Source: Aestuariivivens insulae | GTDB taxonomy: Bacteria > Bacteroidota > Bacteroidia > Flavobacteriales > Flavobacteriaceae | Reading direction: 5' to 3' | NCBI RefSeq assembly: GCF_022662195.1 | Contig: NZ_JAKMCS010000023.1 | Span: 1-50,739 of the forward strand | Length of the DNA: 50,739 nucleotides | In this document: in pieces, positions 19,060 to 27,500 of the stretch | Numbering within the stretch: position 1 is the first letter of the stretch | Layout of the letters: each line of letters begins with the position of its first letter | Translations under genes and position numbers: made by a program | The notes under the pieces: generated by a model | Database searches by the model: none | Told to the model about the DNA's origin: nothing | Seen by the model: the letters and a program-made list of their open reading frames with translations, nothing else

Positions 19060-21063
19060 ATGCATACATCGAAGACTTCGGCAATGATCAAATACGATAT
19101 TAAGAATCTAAATACTGAAGACCTAATTCTTATTTATAAGAATATTTTAAAGCCTAGGTTGGTAGAGGAGAAGATGCTTGTTTTGTTACGTCAGGGAAAA
19201 ATAAGTAAATGGTTTGCTGGTATAGGACAAGAAGCCATTGCCGTAGGGGTTACAATGGCACTTCATCAAGAAGAATATATACTGCCCATGCATCGCAACC
19301 TAGGGGTGTTTACAACAAGAGATATTCCGCTTCATCGATTGTTTTCCCAATGGCAAGGAAAAGCCAATGGTTTTACCAATGGTAGGGACCGTTCTTTTCA
19401 TTTTGGTACCCAGGATTATAGAATAGTGGGGATGATTTCGCATTTGGGGCCACAATTGGGAGTGGCCAATGGCATTGCTCTGGCTTCAAAAATAAAAGAT
19501 AAAAAGCAGGCTACAGCTGTATTTACAGGAGAAGGAGGTACTAGCGAAGGCGATTTCCATGAGGCGTTAAATGTGGCTTCGGTATGGCAACTGCCAGTTC
19601 TTTTTTGTGTTGAGAATAATGGCTACGGCTTATCAACACCAACAAACGAACAATACCGTTGTGAGCATATCGCCGATAGGGCTGCAGGTTATGGCATGGA
19701 ATCCCATATTATAGATGGCAATAATATTATTGAAGTTTTTACAAAGGTTTCAGAATTGGCCAAAAGCATACGTAAAAACCCACGTCCCATACTACTGGAA
19801 TTTAAAACGTTTAGGATGCGTGGACACGAAGAAGCAAGTGGAACAGCGTATGTACCGCAAGAACTTATGGATGCTTGGGCAGCTAAAGATCCGGTATTGA
19901 ATTTTCAATCCTTTTTGAGGGACGAAGGTATGTTAACAGAAGCAAATGACGTTTTGATAAAAGAAGCGCTACATAGTGAAATTAATGACCATTTAGATAT
20001 TGCTTTTAGTGAAGCTCCTATTCAACCAGATTTATCAAAGGAATTGGATGATGTTTATAAATCCTTTGAATACAAACCTGTTATAGCGGGTCAGGATTCT
20101 AGTGAAGTTCGATTTGTAGATGCTATTTCACAAGGGCTGAAACAGAGTATGGAACAACATCCTGAATTGGTAATTATGGGCCAGGATATTGCAGAGTATG
20201 GAGGGGTGTTTAAAATAACCAAAGGGTTTTTAGAGCAATTTGGTAAAGACCGTGTGCGCAATACGCCTATTTGCGAATCGACCATTGTTGAAGCTGGTAT
20301 GGGCTTGTCTATTGCAGGAATGAAAAGTGTTGTGGAAATGCAATTTTCCGATTTTGTGTCATCGGGCTTTAACCCAGTGGTTAATTATTTGGCTAAGTCA
20401 CATTACCGTTGGGGGCAACATGCCGATGTGGTGATAAGGATGCCCTGTGGAGGCGGAGTAGCAGCAGGACCGTTCCATTCGCAAACCAATGAGGCCTGGT
20501 TTACAAAAACACCTGGATTAAAAGTAGTGTATCCCGCTTTTCCTTACGATGCCAAAGGGCTTTTGGCAAGGGCCATTAACGATCCCAATCCAGTATTGTT
20601 TTTTGAACATAAGGGGCTTTACAGGACTATAAGGCAAGAAGTACCAATAGATTATTATACATTGCCTTTTGGAAAGGCATCCGTTTTACGGGAAGGTAAT
20701 CAGGTGAGTATTATTGCTTATGGGGCTACTGTACATTGGGCATTGGACACATTGGATAGGAACCCAGATATTTCTGCCGATGTGATTGATTTAAGGACTT
20801 TACAGCCATTAGATACTGAAGCTATTTTTGAATCGGTTAAGAAAACGGGCAAGGCCATTGTTGTACAGGAAGATACTATGTTTGGAGGTATAGCCAGTGA
20901 TATTTCTGCAATGCTAATGGAAACGTGTTTTGAGTATCTTGATGCCCCTGTGAAGCGAGTAGCCAGCTTAGAGACCCCAATACCGTTTGCCAGCCAATTG
21001 GAGGCACAGTTTTTACCCAAACAACGGTTTGAGGAAGCATTGAAATTATTGTTAGCGTATTGA
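19060..21063 (+). CDS. Fused E1 alpha/beta thiamine-dependent 2-oxoacid dehydrogenase (branched-chain type)
   Basis: 667 aa from the chosen ATG; 18982 would add a Cys-rich tail unlike the family, and an ATG at 19084 is also possible. The alpha half (~10-330) has LKPRLVEEKMLVLLRQGKIS and the thiamine diphosphate motif running from GEGGTSEGDFHEA to VENN. The beta half (~345-665) has MGQDIAEYGGVFKITKGF, NTPICESTIVEAGMG and VVQEDTMFGG. It is the E1 part of a branched-chain 2-oxoacid (or pyruvate) dehydrogenase complex; E2 and E3 are not nearby. The alpha-beta fusion is usual in Flavobacteriia. Branched-chain oxoacid use would fit iso-branched fatty acid synthesis. It is followed after 4 bp by a fatty acid hydroxylase family gene. 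Confidence 0.9.
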   Translation: MHTSKTSAMIKYDIKNLNTEDLILIYKNILKPRLVEEKMLVLLRQGKISKWFAGIGQEAIAVGVTMALHQEEYILPMHRNLGVFTTRDIPLHRLFSQWQGKANGFTNGRDRSFHFGTQDYRIVGMISHLGPQLGVANGIALASKIKDKKQATAVFTGEGGTSEGDFHEALNVASVWQLPVLFCVENNGYGLSTPTNEQYRCEHIADRAAGYGMESHIIDGNNIIEVFTKVSELAKSIRKNPRPILLEFKTFRMRGHEEASGTAYVPQELMDAWAAKDPVLNFQSFLRDEGMLTEANDVLIKEALHSEINDHLDIAFSEAPIQPDLSKELDDVYKSFEYKPVIAGQDSSEVRFVDAISQGLKQSMEQHPELVIMGQDIAEYGGVFKITKGFLEQFGKDRVRNTPICESTIVEAGMGLSIAGMKSVVEMQFSDFVSSGFNPVVNYLAKSHYRWGQHADVVIRMPCGGGVAAGPFHSQTNEAWFTKTPGLKVVYPAFPYDAKGLLARAINDPNPVLFFEHKGLYRTIRQEVPIDYYTLPFGKASVLREGNQVSIIAYGATVHWALDTLDRNPDISADVIDLRTLQPLDTEAIFESVKKTGKAIVVQEDTMFGGIASDISAMLMETCFEYLDAPVKRVASLETPIPFASQLEAQFLPKQRFEEALKLLLAY

Positions 21064-21067
21064 GGTA

Positions 21068-21940
21068 ATGGAATTTTTAGACCTGTTTTTTAAAGCTATT
21101 AAGGGCACGATAGATTGGACTTGGCGTTCTATTGTTTTCGATGTGCCTTGGTATACCAATTACTTTTGGGGCTTAATAGTTATTTCTATAGGTGTCTGGT
21201 TGTTGGAAATAGCTTTTCCTTGGCGTAAGGAGCAATCTATTTTTAGAAAGGATTTTTGGTTGGATGCCTTCTATATGTTTTTCAATTTTTTCATCTTTGC
21301 TATCGCGATTAGTGGGTTTTATAAGGTTTTGGAAGCGCTCTTCTTGAAGCTTGGCCTTACTATGAAGTCCGTTTCGCTTGTCGATATATCTAATCTGCCA
21401 CAATGGGGCCAATTGCTTATTTTCTTTGTGTTATCAGATTTTGTGCAGTGGTTCACCCATGTGCTATTGCATCGCTTTAGGGTGCTGTGGCGCTTTCATA
21501 AAGTCCATCACTCGGTGAAGGAAATGGGATTTGCGGCACACTTGCGTTACCATTGGATGGAAAATATTCTATATAAGCCATTAAAGGTATTTGCAGTGAT
21601 GCTATTAGGAGGTTTTGAACCCGAACAAGCATTTATAGTGCATTTTGTAGCCATAGCTATTGGTCATTTAAACCATGCCAACATCAAGTTGACTTATGGG
21701 CCGTTAAAATATATTTTTAATAACCCCGTGATGCATTTGTACCATCATGCCTATGCGCTTCCTAAAAATAGAGCATATGGTGTAAATTTTGGGATAAGCC
21801 TAAGCCTTTGGGATTATATCTTTAAAACCAATTATATTCCAGAGGATAGTGGTACCATAACTTTAGGCTACGATGGCGACCAAAATATGCCCAAAAGCTT
21901 TTTTAAGCAAGTGATTTACGGATTTAGAAAAAGGGATTAG
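21068..21940 (+). CDS. Sterol desaturase / fatty acid hydroxylase family membrane protein
   Basis: 290 aa integral membrane di-iron enzyme. The His boxes are visible: THVLLHRF (HxxxH), HKVHHS (HxxHH) and HLYHHA (HxxHH), plus HLNHAN. Hydrophobic segments lie near residues 30-50, 70-95, 115-135 and 180-200. Members hydroxylate or desaturate lipids such as fatty acids, sterols or ether lipids; the substrate here is unknown. It starts 4 bp after the E1 dehydrogenase gene, so the two are probably cotranscribed, and it overlaps the convergent dipeptidase gene by 4 bp. Confidence 0.87.
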   Translation: MEFLDLFFKAIKGTIDWTWRSIVFDVPWYTNYFWGLIVISIGVWLLEIAFPWRKEQSIFRKDFWLDAFYMFFNFFIFAIAISGFYKVLEALFLKLGLTMKSVSLVDISNLPQWGQLLIFFVLSDFVQWFTHVLLHRFRVLWRFHKVHHSVKEMGFAAHLRYHWMENILYKPLKVFAVMLLGGFEPEQAFIVHFVAIAIGHLNHANIKLTYGPLKYIFNNPVMHLYHHAYALPKNRAYGVNFGISLSLWDYIFKTNYIPEDSGTITLGYDGDQNMPKSFFKQVIYGFRKRD

Positions 21941-23229
21941 TTTAAGGTTTTGGCAATGGCTTGAACAGCATCTAAAACCCGAAGTAAATTCCCGCCCCAA
22001 AGCATTGCAATTTCATCTTCGGAATAACCACGCTTTACCAATTCCAGGGTAACATTAAAGGTTTCTGAAGCATCCTGCCAACCTTCAATACCACCACCGC
22101 CATCAAAATCACTACTAATACCAACATGTTCAATACCTATTTTTTTAACCAAATAATCAATATGGTTAACGAGATCCGTTACATCTACAGCAGGAGGAAC
22201 ATGATCCATTTTATTTAGTTTTTTTCTGCGTATGGAAGTCATCACATCATAGTGTTTGTAATAAACTTCTTTTTCGGTATTGGGCAAATTTTTAATAGCG
22301 TCCAGATCAATCCATTCAACACCTAATGAATCCATAATTTGTTTACCAATTTTAGTTTCGATTTCAGAACGGGCTTTTATCTTTTCTGAATTTAAATAGG
22401 CGGCAAAGGCCACTGTTTGTACCACACCTCCATTTTTCTTGAGCCATTCCAATTGTTCATCGTCCAAATTTCTGCTATGGTCACATAATGCCCTTGCCGA
22501 TGAATGTGAAGCAATAATAGGCGCTTTGCTCAATTCAATCATTTGTCTCATGGCTTCTTTTGAAGGGTGTGATACATCAATCATCATCCCCAATCGGTTC
22601 ATCTCCTTGATCACCTCTTTACCCAAATCGCTTAACCCGTTATGTAACCAAACGCCATCTTTTTCACCTGTATTACTATCGGATAATTGGCTATGGCCAT
22701 TATGTGCCAATGACATATAGCGCGCTCCAAGGTTATAGAAATTCTCTACATTACTTATGTCGTTGCCAATGGGGTATCCATTTTCAACGCCTATCATGGC
22801 TACTTTTTTGCCAGATTTAGCAATACGCTTTACATCTTCCGATGAGGTTGCCAGTGCTATTTGATCTGGAGCAATGTCTTCAACCAGTTTATGGATTGCA
22901 TTAAATTTCGCCATGGCATTTTTATATGCTTTTTGATAACCGTTTTCAGTTAGGGAATCCTGTCCAGTATATACAATAAGCCAGGCAACGTCCAATCCGC
23001 CAGCCTTCATTTTAGGCAATGTTATCTGCGAATTTAAATTTTGTGTATAGTTAATGGAATCTGTGAAATTTTTCACCTCAATATCGCAATGTGTATCTAT
23101 GGTAATTACATGCTCGTGTATTAATTTGGCTTGTTCCATAAGGTTTTGTGGGGCTTTAATGGTTTTAGAGTCATTTTTACAAGATAATACTAGGATTAAT
23201 AAGGCTGAAAAATAATATTTGAAAGTCAT
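21937..23229 (-). CDS. Membrane dipeptidase (peptidase family M19), lipoprotein
   Basis: 430 aa. The N-terminus is a lipoprotein signal (ALLILVLSC, with Cys at residue ~17), placing it in the periplasm or at the outer membrane. Family M19 zinc ligands are visible: the HCD of TIDTHCDIEV, GVENGYPIG, the His of DVSHPSKEAM, and ASHSSARALCDHSRNL. The later SDFDGGG segment is also typical. Members hydrolyse dipeptides, including those with a C-terminal D-amino acid. Its 3' end overlaps the plus-strand hydroxylase gene by 4 bp. A divergent lipoprotein gene starts 66 bp upstream. Confidence 0.92.
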   Translation of the reverse strand: MTFKYYFSALLILVLSCKNDSKTIKAPQNLMEQAKLIHEHVITIDTHCDIEVKNFTDSINYTQNLNSQITLPKMKAGGLDVAWLIVYTGQDSLTENGYQKAYKNAMAKFNAIHKLVEDIAPDQIALATSSEDVKRIAKSGKKVAMIGVENGYPIGNDISNVENFYNLGARYMSLAHNGHSQLSDSNTGEKDGVWLHNGLSDLGKEVIKEMNRLGMMIDVSHPSKEAMRQMIELSKAPIIASHSSARALCDHSRNLDDEQLEWLKKNGGVVQTVAFAAYLNSEKIKARSEIETKIGKQIMDSLGVEWIDLDAIKNLPNTEKEVYYKHYDVMTSIRRKKLNKMDHVPPAVDVTDLVNHIDYLVKKIGIEHVGISSDFDGGGGIEGWQDASETFNVTLELVKRGYSEDEIAMLWGGNLLRVLDAVQAIAKTLN

Positions 23230-23295
23230 GCGTTAAGTGGTTGGTTTATAATGGTTAAAATACGAAAAATAACTTTTTATAATTATATTTATAAT

Positions 23296-23703
23296 ATGGT
23301 TAGGTTTTTAATCATATTGACGACTTTTTCCCAGTTTTTTTTAGGCTGTAATAAAATTGAAGACCCTTACGCCAATTACGATTGGCAGACTATTGAAGTT
23401 ACAGCTACGGCTTATAATTCTTTAAGATATCAAACAGACGGGGATCCCCATATTACTGCTTTTGGGGATAGCTTAGTTCCTGGATTACGCTATGTAGCAG
23501 TATCGAGGGATTTGTTAAAGAAAGGCCTTAAGCATAATACGCCAGTTAAAATTGAAGGCTTGGACAGTATTTATATTGTAAAGGACAAAATGCATTACCG
23601 TTGGAAAAACCGCATAGATATCTATATGGGGCTTAATGTTAAAAAAGCTAAAGCTTGGGGCAAAAAAAAGGTGACTATTGCTTATGGTATTCCCAAAGAA
23701 TAA
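23296..23703 (+). CDS. 3D-domain lipoprotein (double-psi beta-barrel, RlpA/MltA-like)
   Basis: 135 aa from an ATG that gives a lipoprotein signal (MVRFLIILTTFSQFFLGC); the frame is open further upstream to 23251 but that part does not look like a signal peptide. The mature part is a 3D domain: VTATAYNS, ITAFGDSLVPGLRYVAVSRD, PVKIEGLDSIYIVKDKM and NRIDIYMG, with the conserved aspartates in SRD, VKDKM and RIDIY. 3D domains occur in lytic transglycosylase-like and cell-wall-binding proteins. No other catalytic domain is present. The gene is convergent with exbD. Confidence 0.85.
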   Translation: MVRFLIILTTFSQFFLGCNKIEDPYANYDWQTIEVTATAYNSLRYQTDGDPHITAFGDSLVPGLRYVAVSRDLLKKGLKHNTPVKIEGLDSIYIVKDKMHYRWKNRIDIYMGLNVKKAKAWGKKKVTIAYGIPKE

Positions 23704-23714
23704 TGTTTGGTATT

Positions 23715-24272
23715 TTACTTTGTCGCTGCTTCAGAAAGTTTAAAGGGGTAAGCTTCTCTTACAGTTTTTAACTCTTCTTTCGATAAATTATCTATTGGCT
23801 TTTTGAGCACTGTTTCGCAATAGGTTTTTCTAAGTTCAAAATAGGCTAGGGTCAATTGGTCTTGAACTTTAATGTAATGACTGTAGCTGGTTTGTTTAGC
23901 GTTTTGTAGCGAAATAATAGCTTTGTTTGGGTTGTCGGATGCGTCCAAAGATTTTGTGCCATTACAGTAGGTGCAACTTCCATCGCCATTATTATCTAAA
24001 AAGGCCTTTGTAATTTCCTTGAGTTCATTAATGGAAATGATCTCGCCTTCTACCATTATGTCATCTTTATTATTAAGGGCTATGCGTAAAACATTACGTT
24101 CATTGATTTTATCATTGCATTCTTGTCCATCAGGGCAGGGGCTTGGCAACTTTCTATTGATGCCTTGGTCTTTGGGGATTGTAGCGGTTACCAAGAAGAA
24201 GATAAGTAATAAAAAGGCGATGTCGGCCATGGAGCCCGTATTAACTTCGGGCATTTGTCTGGAGTGTCTCAT
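23715..24272 (-). CDS. exbD: ExbD/TolR-family biopolymer transport protein
   Basis: 185 aa. A short cytoplasmic N-terminus (RHSRQMPEVNTGSMADI) leads into one transmembrane helix (AFLLLIFFLVTATI), with the proton-path Asp in MADIAF, then a periplasmic domain. It would work with ExbB and TonB to energise TonB-dependent receptors. The periplasmic part has five cysteines, including a CTYC motif within an NGDGSCTYCNG insert; I recall this insert from other flavobacterial ExbD proteins. No exbB or tonB gene is nearby in this window. The short ORFs and ECF-like promoter upstream point the same way and could belong to one transcript. Confidence 0.85.
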   Translation of the reverse strand: MRHSRQMPEVNTGSMADIAFLLLIFFLVTATIPKDQGINRKLPSPCPDGQECNDKINERNVLRIALNNKDDIMVEGEIISINELKEITKAFLDNNGDGSCTYCNGTKSLDASDNPNKAIISLQNAKQTSYSHYIKVQDQLTLAYFELRKTYCETVLKKPIDNLSKEELKTVREAYPFKLSEAATK

Positions 24273-24353
24273 GGGTTTGTTTTTATGATTTATTTAACAA
24301 ATCTCAAAAACAATACCATAATTGAGTCAACATCAAAGGGTTATGGCTTGTCT

Positions 24354-24485
24354 TTAATGGGCATAGCGTTTGCAGCCTCTCCAAATGCCATCTTGATGAT
24401 ATTGCGTTAATAATTTTCTGGTGTGCAATAAACACTCATGTACTAATTGGTTCCTGTGCCTGGAAATTTTTATAATTGCTTTCAT
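24354..24485 (-). CDS. Small basic protein of 43 aa (hypothetical)
   Basis: The frame is open further upstream to 24563, but the ATG at 24485 is the likelier start because the longer version runs through the hairpin at 24524-24553. The product is Arg/Lys/His-rich (KISRHRNQLVHECLL, QYHQDGIWRGCKRYAH), with no signal peptide or membrane segment. I do not recognise it. It lies 82 bp upstream of exbD and 50 bp downstream of the 28-codon ORF, all on the minus strand, and so could be the gene controlled by the leader and hairpin. Small size makes coding status uncertain. Confidence 0.35.
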   Translation of the reverse strand: MKAIIKISRHRNQLVHECLLHTRKLLTQYHQDGIWRGCKRYAH

Positions 24486-24523
24486 AACTATTGTTTTTTT
24501 TTGATTGATGAAATTTGTGATTA

Positions 24524-24553
24524 AAAAGACGTTACTTATTTGTAACGTCTTTT
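24524..24553 (-). terminator. Terminator-like hairpin overlapping the end of a leader ORF (attenuator candidate)
   Basis: A perfect 12-bp stem (arms 24524-24535 and 24542-24553; core GACGTTAC/GTAACGTC) with a 6-nt loop, followed on the minus strand by a run of five T. The stop codon of the 28-codon ORF sits in the loop, so a ribosome finishing that ORF would cover the hairpin. Confidence 0.7.
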
Positions 24554-24622
24554 GCTGTTCCAATTATAACTTTTAGAATTGGGTAATTTGCTTGTTAACT
24601 GATTTGTGTTTAAAGTTCTCAT
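24536..24622 (-). CDS. Putative 28-aa leader peptide
   Basis: An ORF of 28 codons beginning MRTLNTNQLTSK and ending YNWNSKRRYK. Its ATG lies 34 nt after the -10 element of an ECF-type promoter. That is exactly the distance between the same promoter type and the ATG of the amidohydrolase gene at 40161, which supports this start. The last four codons and the stop lie in the hairpin at 24524-24553. It could be a translated leader that controls termination before the 43-aa ORF and exbD. No homologue is known to me. Confidence 0.35.
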   Translation of the reverse strand: MRTLNTNQLTSKLPNSKSYNWNSKRRYK

Positions 24623-24653
24623 TGTTTTTCGTTTTTTAATTGATTTATACTAG

Positions 24654-24682
24654 ATAGACGACAAGAAATACATTTTGTTACA
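24654..24682 (-). promoter_or_regulatory. Putative ECF-sigma promoter (GTAAC-N16-CGTC)
   Basis: On the minus strand, TGTAACAAAA (GTAAC at 24681-24677) and CTTGTCGTCTAT (CGTC at 24660-24657) are separated by 16 nt. AAC-containing -35 and CGTC -10 elements are typical of extracytoplasmic function sigma factors. A matching copy lies at 40193-40221. Confidence 0.55.
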
Positions 24683-24823
24683 GTACTATGTATAACAAAG
24701 TACATAATTAACATTTTTTAACGTTTTCGGTTTTATACAAGAAAAACTTCCTTCTTGTTTTTTTGGGGTATCTGTTGTTTGATAAAGAAAACCCTTCCAA
24801 CTTTAAACTCAAATAAGAGTTTA

Positions 24824-25139
24824 AAGCCACCTTCCCTTTTAACTACCGTGTGTACACAAATATTGAAGAGCTAAAAAACGGGCTCCAAATAAAAACTAGC
24901 CACGAATAACACATATTATCACGAATAAATAGGTGCTTATGTTTGCGCAAAGAATCGGTTACGGGCCATCCCACGAATTGATTTCCGCCTTTGGCGGAAA
25001 TACCAAAGCCTGAAAGGCTTAAAATTAGTGTGATGTCTAGTTTCTATTACACAATGATAGTTCTTTATAAATGACACATTCGTGTATTCGTGGCATTATG
25101 AGATGTGTGCACAGGTAGTTTATGAAGGAGGAGTGGCTT
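24824..25139. repeat. Nested imperfect inverted-repeat element (316 bp)
   Basis: The outer arms are 24824-24858 and 25104-25139 (shared blocks AAGCCAC, AACTACC and TGTG/CACA). Inner arms are GCCACGAATA at 24899-24908 with TATTCGTGGC at 25085-25094, and CACGAAT at 24920-24926 with ATTCGTG at 25078-25084. At the centre is a perfect 9-bp hairpin (ATTTCCGCC/GGCGGAAAT, 24981-25001) followed by a smaller one (AAGCC/GGCTT, 25006-25020). There is no coding potential. It may be a MITE-like element, a merger of dispersed repeats or a structured RNA. Confidence 0.6.
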
Positions 25140-25437
25140 CGGATTCTGGTGCAGAGCTAAGCTGATCTAAGCTAAGTTGGAGCTTGGAAACCGAAAACGA
25201 TGTGGTATTAATAATGAATATGATGTTTTTATCATGCATTGGGCGTTTTGGATTTCTTTAACCTTTTCTAACGGTTTCTAACAGTCTTTTAATTATAAAT
25301 AATGTTGCTTTAGGAATAGTTTTTGTTAAGAAATAGTCAAAATCATGACTTGTATTAAGGATTTTATAGATAAAGAAATATCTTTGACACGAATTAGCTA
25401 CTTTATATAAAGGTTGAATAGAACAATTTTGGATAGG

Positions 25438-26109
25438 ATGAAACGGTATGCTTTTACTTTGTTTTTAACGTGTTTTACACTGTCGGTCTTTGCTCAGATT
25501 GATAGTGAAAAGAAACTTAAAATTGTCCCTGCAGAAGAAAGTAAAAAAGATTCGGCATCAACACTATTGCTAAGCCCCTCTAAGCCTTTAAGCAATCCAA
25601 ATAATTTAAATATCCCTAATACTGCGCCTCTATTAGAGTTTCCAAAAAAGGAGTTTTCCATGTTTCCTCAAGAACAATTTGGAAATCCAGGGGAGTTGTA
25701 CCAGAAGCGTATTAGTGAAAACATAGACGATTTAAAGTTAACCAAGGAAGAGATTGAGCAAAGGAATGGTAGTACCACCGATGTGTATTTAGGGGACATA
25801 AGATCTAATGGAGAGTTTGTGAATGTCGTATACCGAGACCATGGGTATGTTGATGGCGATGTTATCCAAGTGCTGATTAATGATGATATTGTTCATGCCA
25901 GGGTGTATTTAACAGGCGGTTTTAAAGGCTTTAAACTAAATCTGTTAAAAGGGTTTAATAAAATTGATTTTTTAGCATTAAATCAAGGCGAGTCTGGTCC
26001 AAATACTGCAGAATTTAAGGTTATAGATGATAAAGGCAATATTGTTTCACATAAACAGTGGAACCTAGCTACTGGGGTGAAAGCGACTGTTATTGTGGTT
26101 AAGGAATAA
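25438..26109 (+). CDS. Secreted hypothetical protein
   Basis: 223 aa from the ATG at 25438 (a TTG at 25414 would add eight residues before the signal peptide). Signal peptide ~1-20 (YAFTLFLTCFTLSVFAQ). A low-complexity Ser/Asn/Pro-rich region (~25-60) is followed by a C-terminal beta-rich part of ~130 residues with VYLGDIRSNGEFVNVVYRD, GDVIQVLINDDIVHARVYL and GFNKIDFLALNQGESGPNTA. I recall similar proteins as conserved hypotheticals in Flavobacteriaceae and know no function. No sorting domain or lipobox is present, so periplasm is the likely location. It is convergent with the aldo/keto reductase gene. Confidence 0.75.
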   Translation: MKRYAFTLFLTCFTLSVFAQIDSEKKLKIVPAEESKKDSASTLLLSPSKPLSNPNNLNIPNTAPLLEFPKKEFSMFPQEQFGNPGELYQKRISENIDDLKLTKEEIEQRNGSTTDVYLGDIRSNGEFVNVVYRDHGYVDGDVIQVLINDDIVHARVYLTGGFKGFKLNLLKGFNKIDFLALNQGESGPNTAEFKVIDDKGNIVSHKQWNLATGVKATVIVVKE

Positions 26110-26172
26110 GCCCAAAGACTTCGATGTAAATAAACATCTAATTTAAACCGTTTAAAATTATTGCTAATTACT

Positions 26173-27162
26173 TTAGCCCAATATAGCATCAATCTGATTG
26201 AGTTCTTCTGTGCTAAACTCCAAATTATCCAAGGCTTTTACATTTTCTTTTAATTGGTTCACAGAACTGGCCCCAATAAGTACAGAGGCCATTTGTGGAT
26301 GCCTCAATATCCAAGCAATAGCCATTTGCGATAATTTCTGACCGCGGTTTTGGGCAATGGTGTTCAGTTGTTTAACTTTTTCAATATTGCTATTTACGGT
26401 TTCTTCGTTTAAGAATATAGAACTGCCACCGGCACGGGAATCTTTTGGAATGCCGTTTAAATATTTATCGGTAAGCATACCTTGGGCCAAGGGTGAAAAG
26501 GCAATGCCGCCAACGCCATTTGCTTCCAAGGTGTCTAAAAGATCATCTTCCACCCAACGATCAAGCATGGAATAGCGCACTTGGTTAAGAATAAAAGGCA
26601 CATTTAATTGCTTTAAAATGCTTGCTGCCTTTTGGGTGTCTTCAGCATTATAATTGGAAATGCCGGCATACAAGGCTTTACCCTGTCTTACAATATCGGC
26701 CAATGCGCCCATGGTTTCCTCTAAAGGGGTATTAGGATCAGGTCTATGGTGGTAAAACACATCCACATAATCCAATCCCATACGTTTTAAACTTTGGTCT
26801 AAACTGGCAATTAAATATTTTCTTGAGCCCCATTCCCCATAGGGACCATCCCACATTAAATACCCCGCTTTAGATGCAATAAAGAGCTCATCACGATAAG
26901 ATTTAAAATCGGCTTGGAGAATCTTTCCAAAATTTGTTTCTGCCGATCCTGGAGGTGGACCATAGTTATTGGCTAAATCAAGATGGGTAATACCTAAGTC
27001 GAAAGCACAACGCAAAACATCCCGAGCATTATCAAAACTATCATTAAATCCAAAGTTATGCCATAGGCCTAACGAAATTGCAGGGAGCAGTACGCCGCTT
27101 TTTCCTGTTCTGTTATAAGTCATGGTTTCATAGCGGTTACTAGCGGCTTGGTATACTTTCAT
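26173..27162 (-). CDS. Aldo/keto reductase, YghZ-type (L-glyceraldehyde 3-phosphate reductase-like)
   Basis: 329 aa TIM-barrel NADPH-dependent oxidoreductase. Catalytic residues are visible: Asp and Tyr in LDLANNYGPPPGSAE, Lys in FIASKAGYLMWDGPYGEWGS and His in VFYHHRPDPNTP. The segment LSLGLWHNFGF near the N-terminus, here AISLGLWHNFGF, and the GPYGEWGSRKYL stretch are characteristic of the E. coli YghZ/Gpr branch, which reduces L-glyceraldehyde 3-phosphate and methylglyoxal. The C-terminal cofactor-binding part has SVLIGASSVNQLKEN. A small membrane protein gene lies 18 bp upstream on the same strand. Confidence 0.9.
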   Translation of the reverse strand: MKVYQAASNRYETMTYNRTGKSGVLLPAISLGLWHNFGFNDSFDNARDVLRCAFDLGITHLDLANNYGPPPGSAETNFGKILQADFKSYRDELFIASKAGYLMWDGPYGEWGSRKYLIASLDQSLKRMGLDYVDVFYHHRPDPNTPLEETMGALADIVRQGKALYAGISNYNAEDTQKAASILKQLNVPFILNQVRYSMLDRWVEDDLLDTLEANGVGGIAFSPLAQGMLTDKYLNGIPKDSRAGGSSIFLNEETVNSNIEKVKQLNTIAQNRGQKLSQMAIAWILRHPQMASVLIGASSVNQLKENVKALDNLEFSTEELNQIDAILG

Positions 27163-27180
27163 TATATTTTAAGGGTATTA

Positions 27181-27369
27181 TTATGCTTTTAAAAAGAATT
27201 TAATGGCAACTATAAATAGAATAAAGGCAATAAAGGCAATAAGAATCCAAATACTGCCTGCATAAAAACGCTTGTGAAGTTTCATGTCTTTTCGATAGGT
27301 GAAAACAATTATTATTACAAAAGCAATAAAAAATAAAACTCCAAAAATGATTTGACCTTTACTGAACAT
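27181..27369 (-). CDS. Small two-helix membrane protein (hypothetical)
   Basis: 62 aa from ATG 27369; an alternative ATG at 27387 adds six residues. Two transmembrane helices are evident (IIFGVLFFIAFVIIIVF and SIWILIAFIAFILFIVAIKF), joined by a short basic loop (TYRKDMKLHKRFY). I recall such proteins as conserved in flavobacteria but with no known role. It lies 18 bp upstream of the aldo/keto reductase gene and probably shares its transcript. Confidence 0.75.
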   Translation of the reverse strand: MFSKGQIIFGVLFFIAFVIIIVFTYRKDMKLHKRFYAGSIWILIAFIAFILFIVAIKFFLKA

Positions 27370-27500
27370 ATAGTTACTTTTATGCAAATTTAATGAATAT
27401 ATGCAACAGAGATAATATAAATAATCATTAACTACATTACAGCGTGATTATTAAAATTATCGAAAGTGACATACGACCATTTATAAGCAATACTATACAA

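Larger units (their letters stand above)
24623..25437. other. Gene-free stretch of about 815 bp
   Basis: No convincing ORF on either strand. It contains the ECF-like promoter of the leader ORF at its left end and the nested inverted-repeat element in the middle. A TTGACA-N16-TATAAA sequence (25384-25411) lies 26 bp before the ATG of the next plus-strand gene; it resembles a classical sigma-70 promoter more than the flavobacterial type. Confidence 0.5.

Noticed and set aside
24486-24563. N-terminal extension of the 43-aa ORF to 69 aa
   Set aside because: It would run through the terminator-like hairpin and overlap the 28-codon ORF in another frame; the internal ATG at 24485 is simpler.
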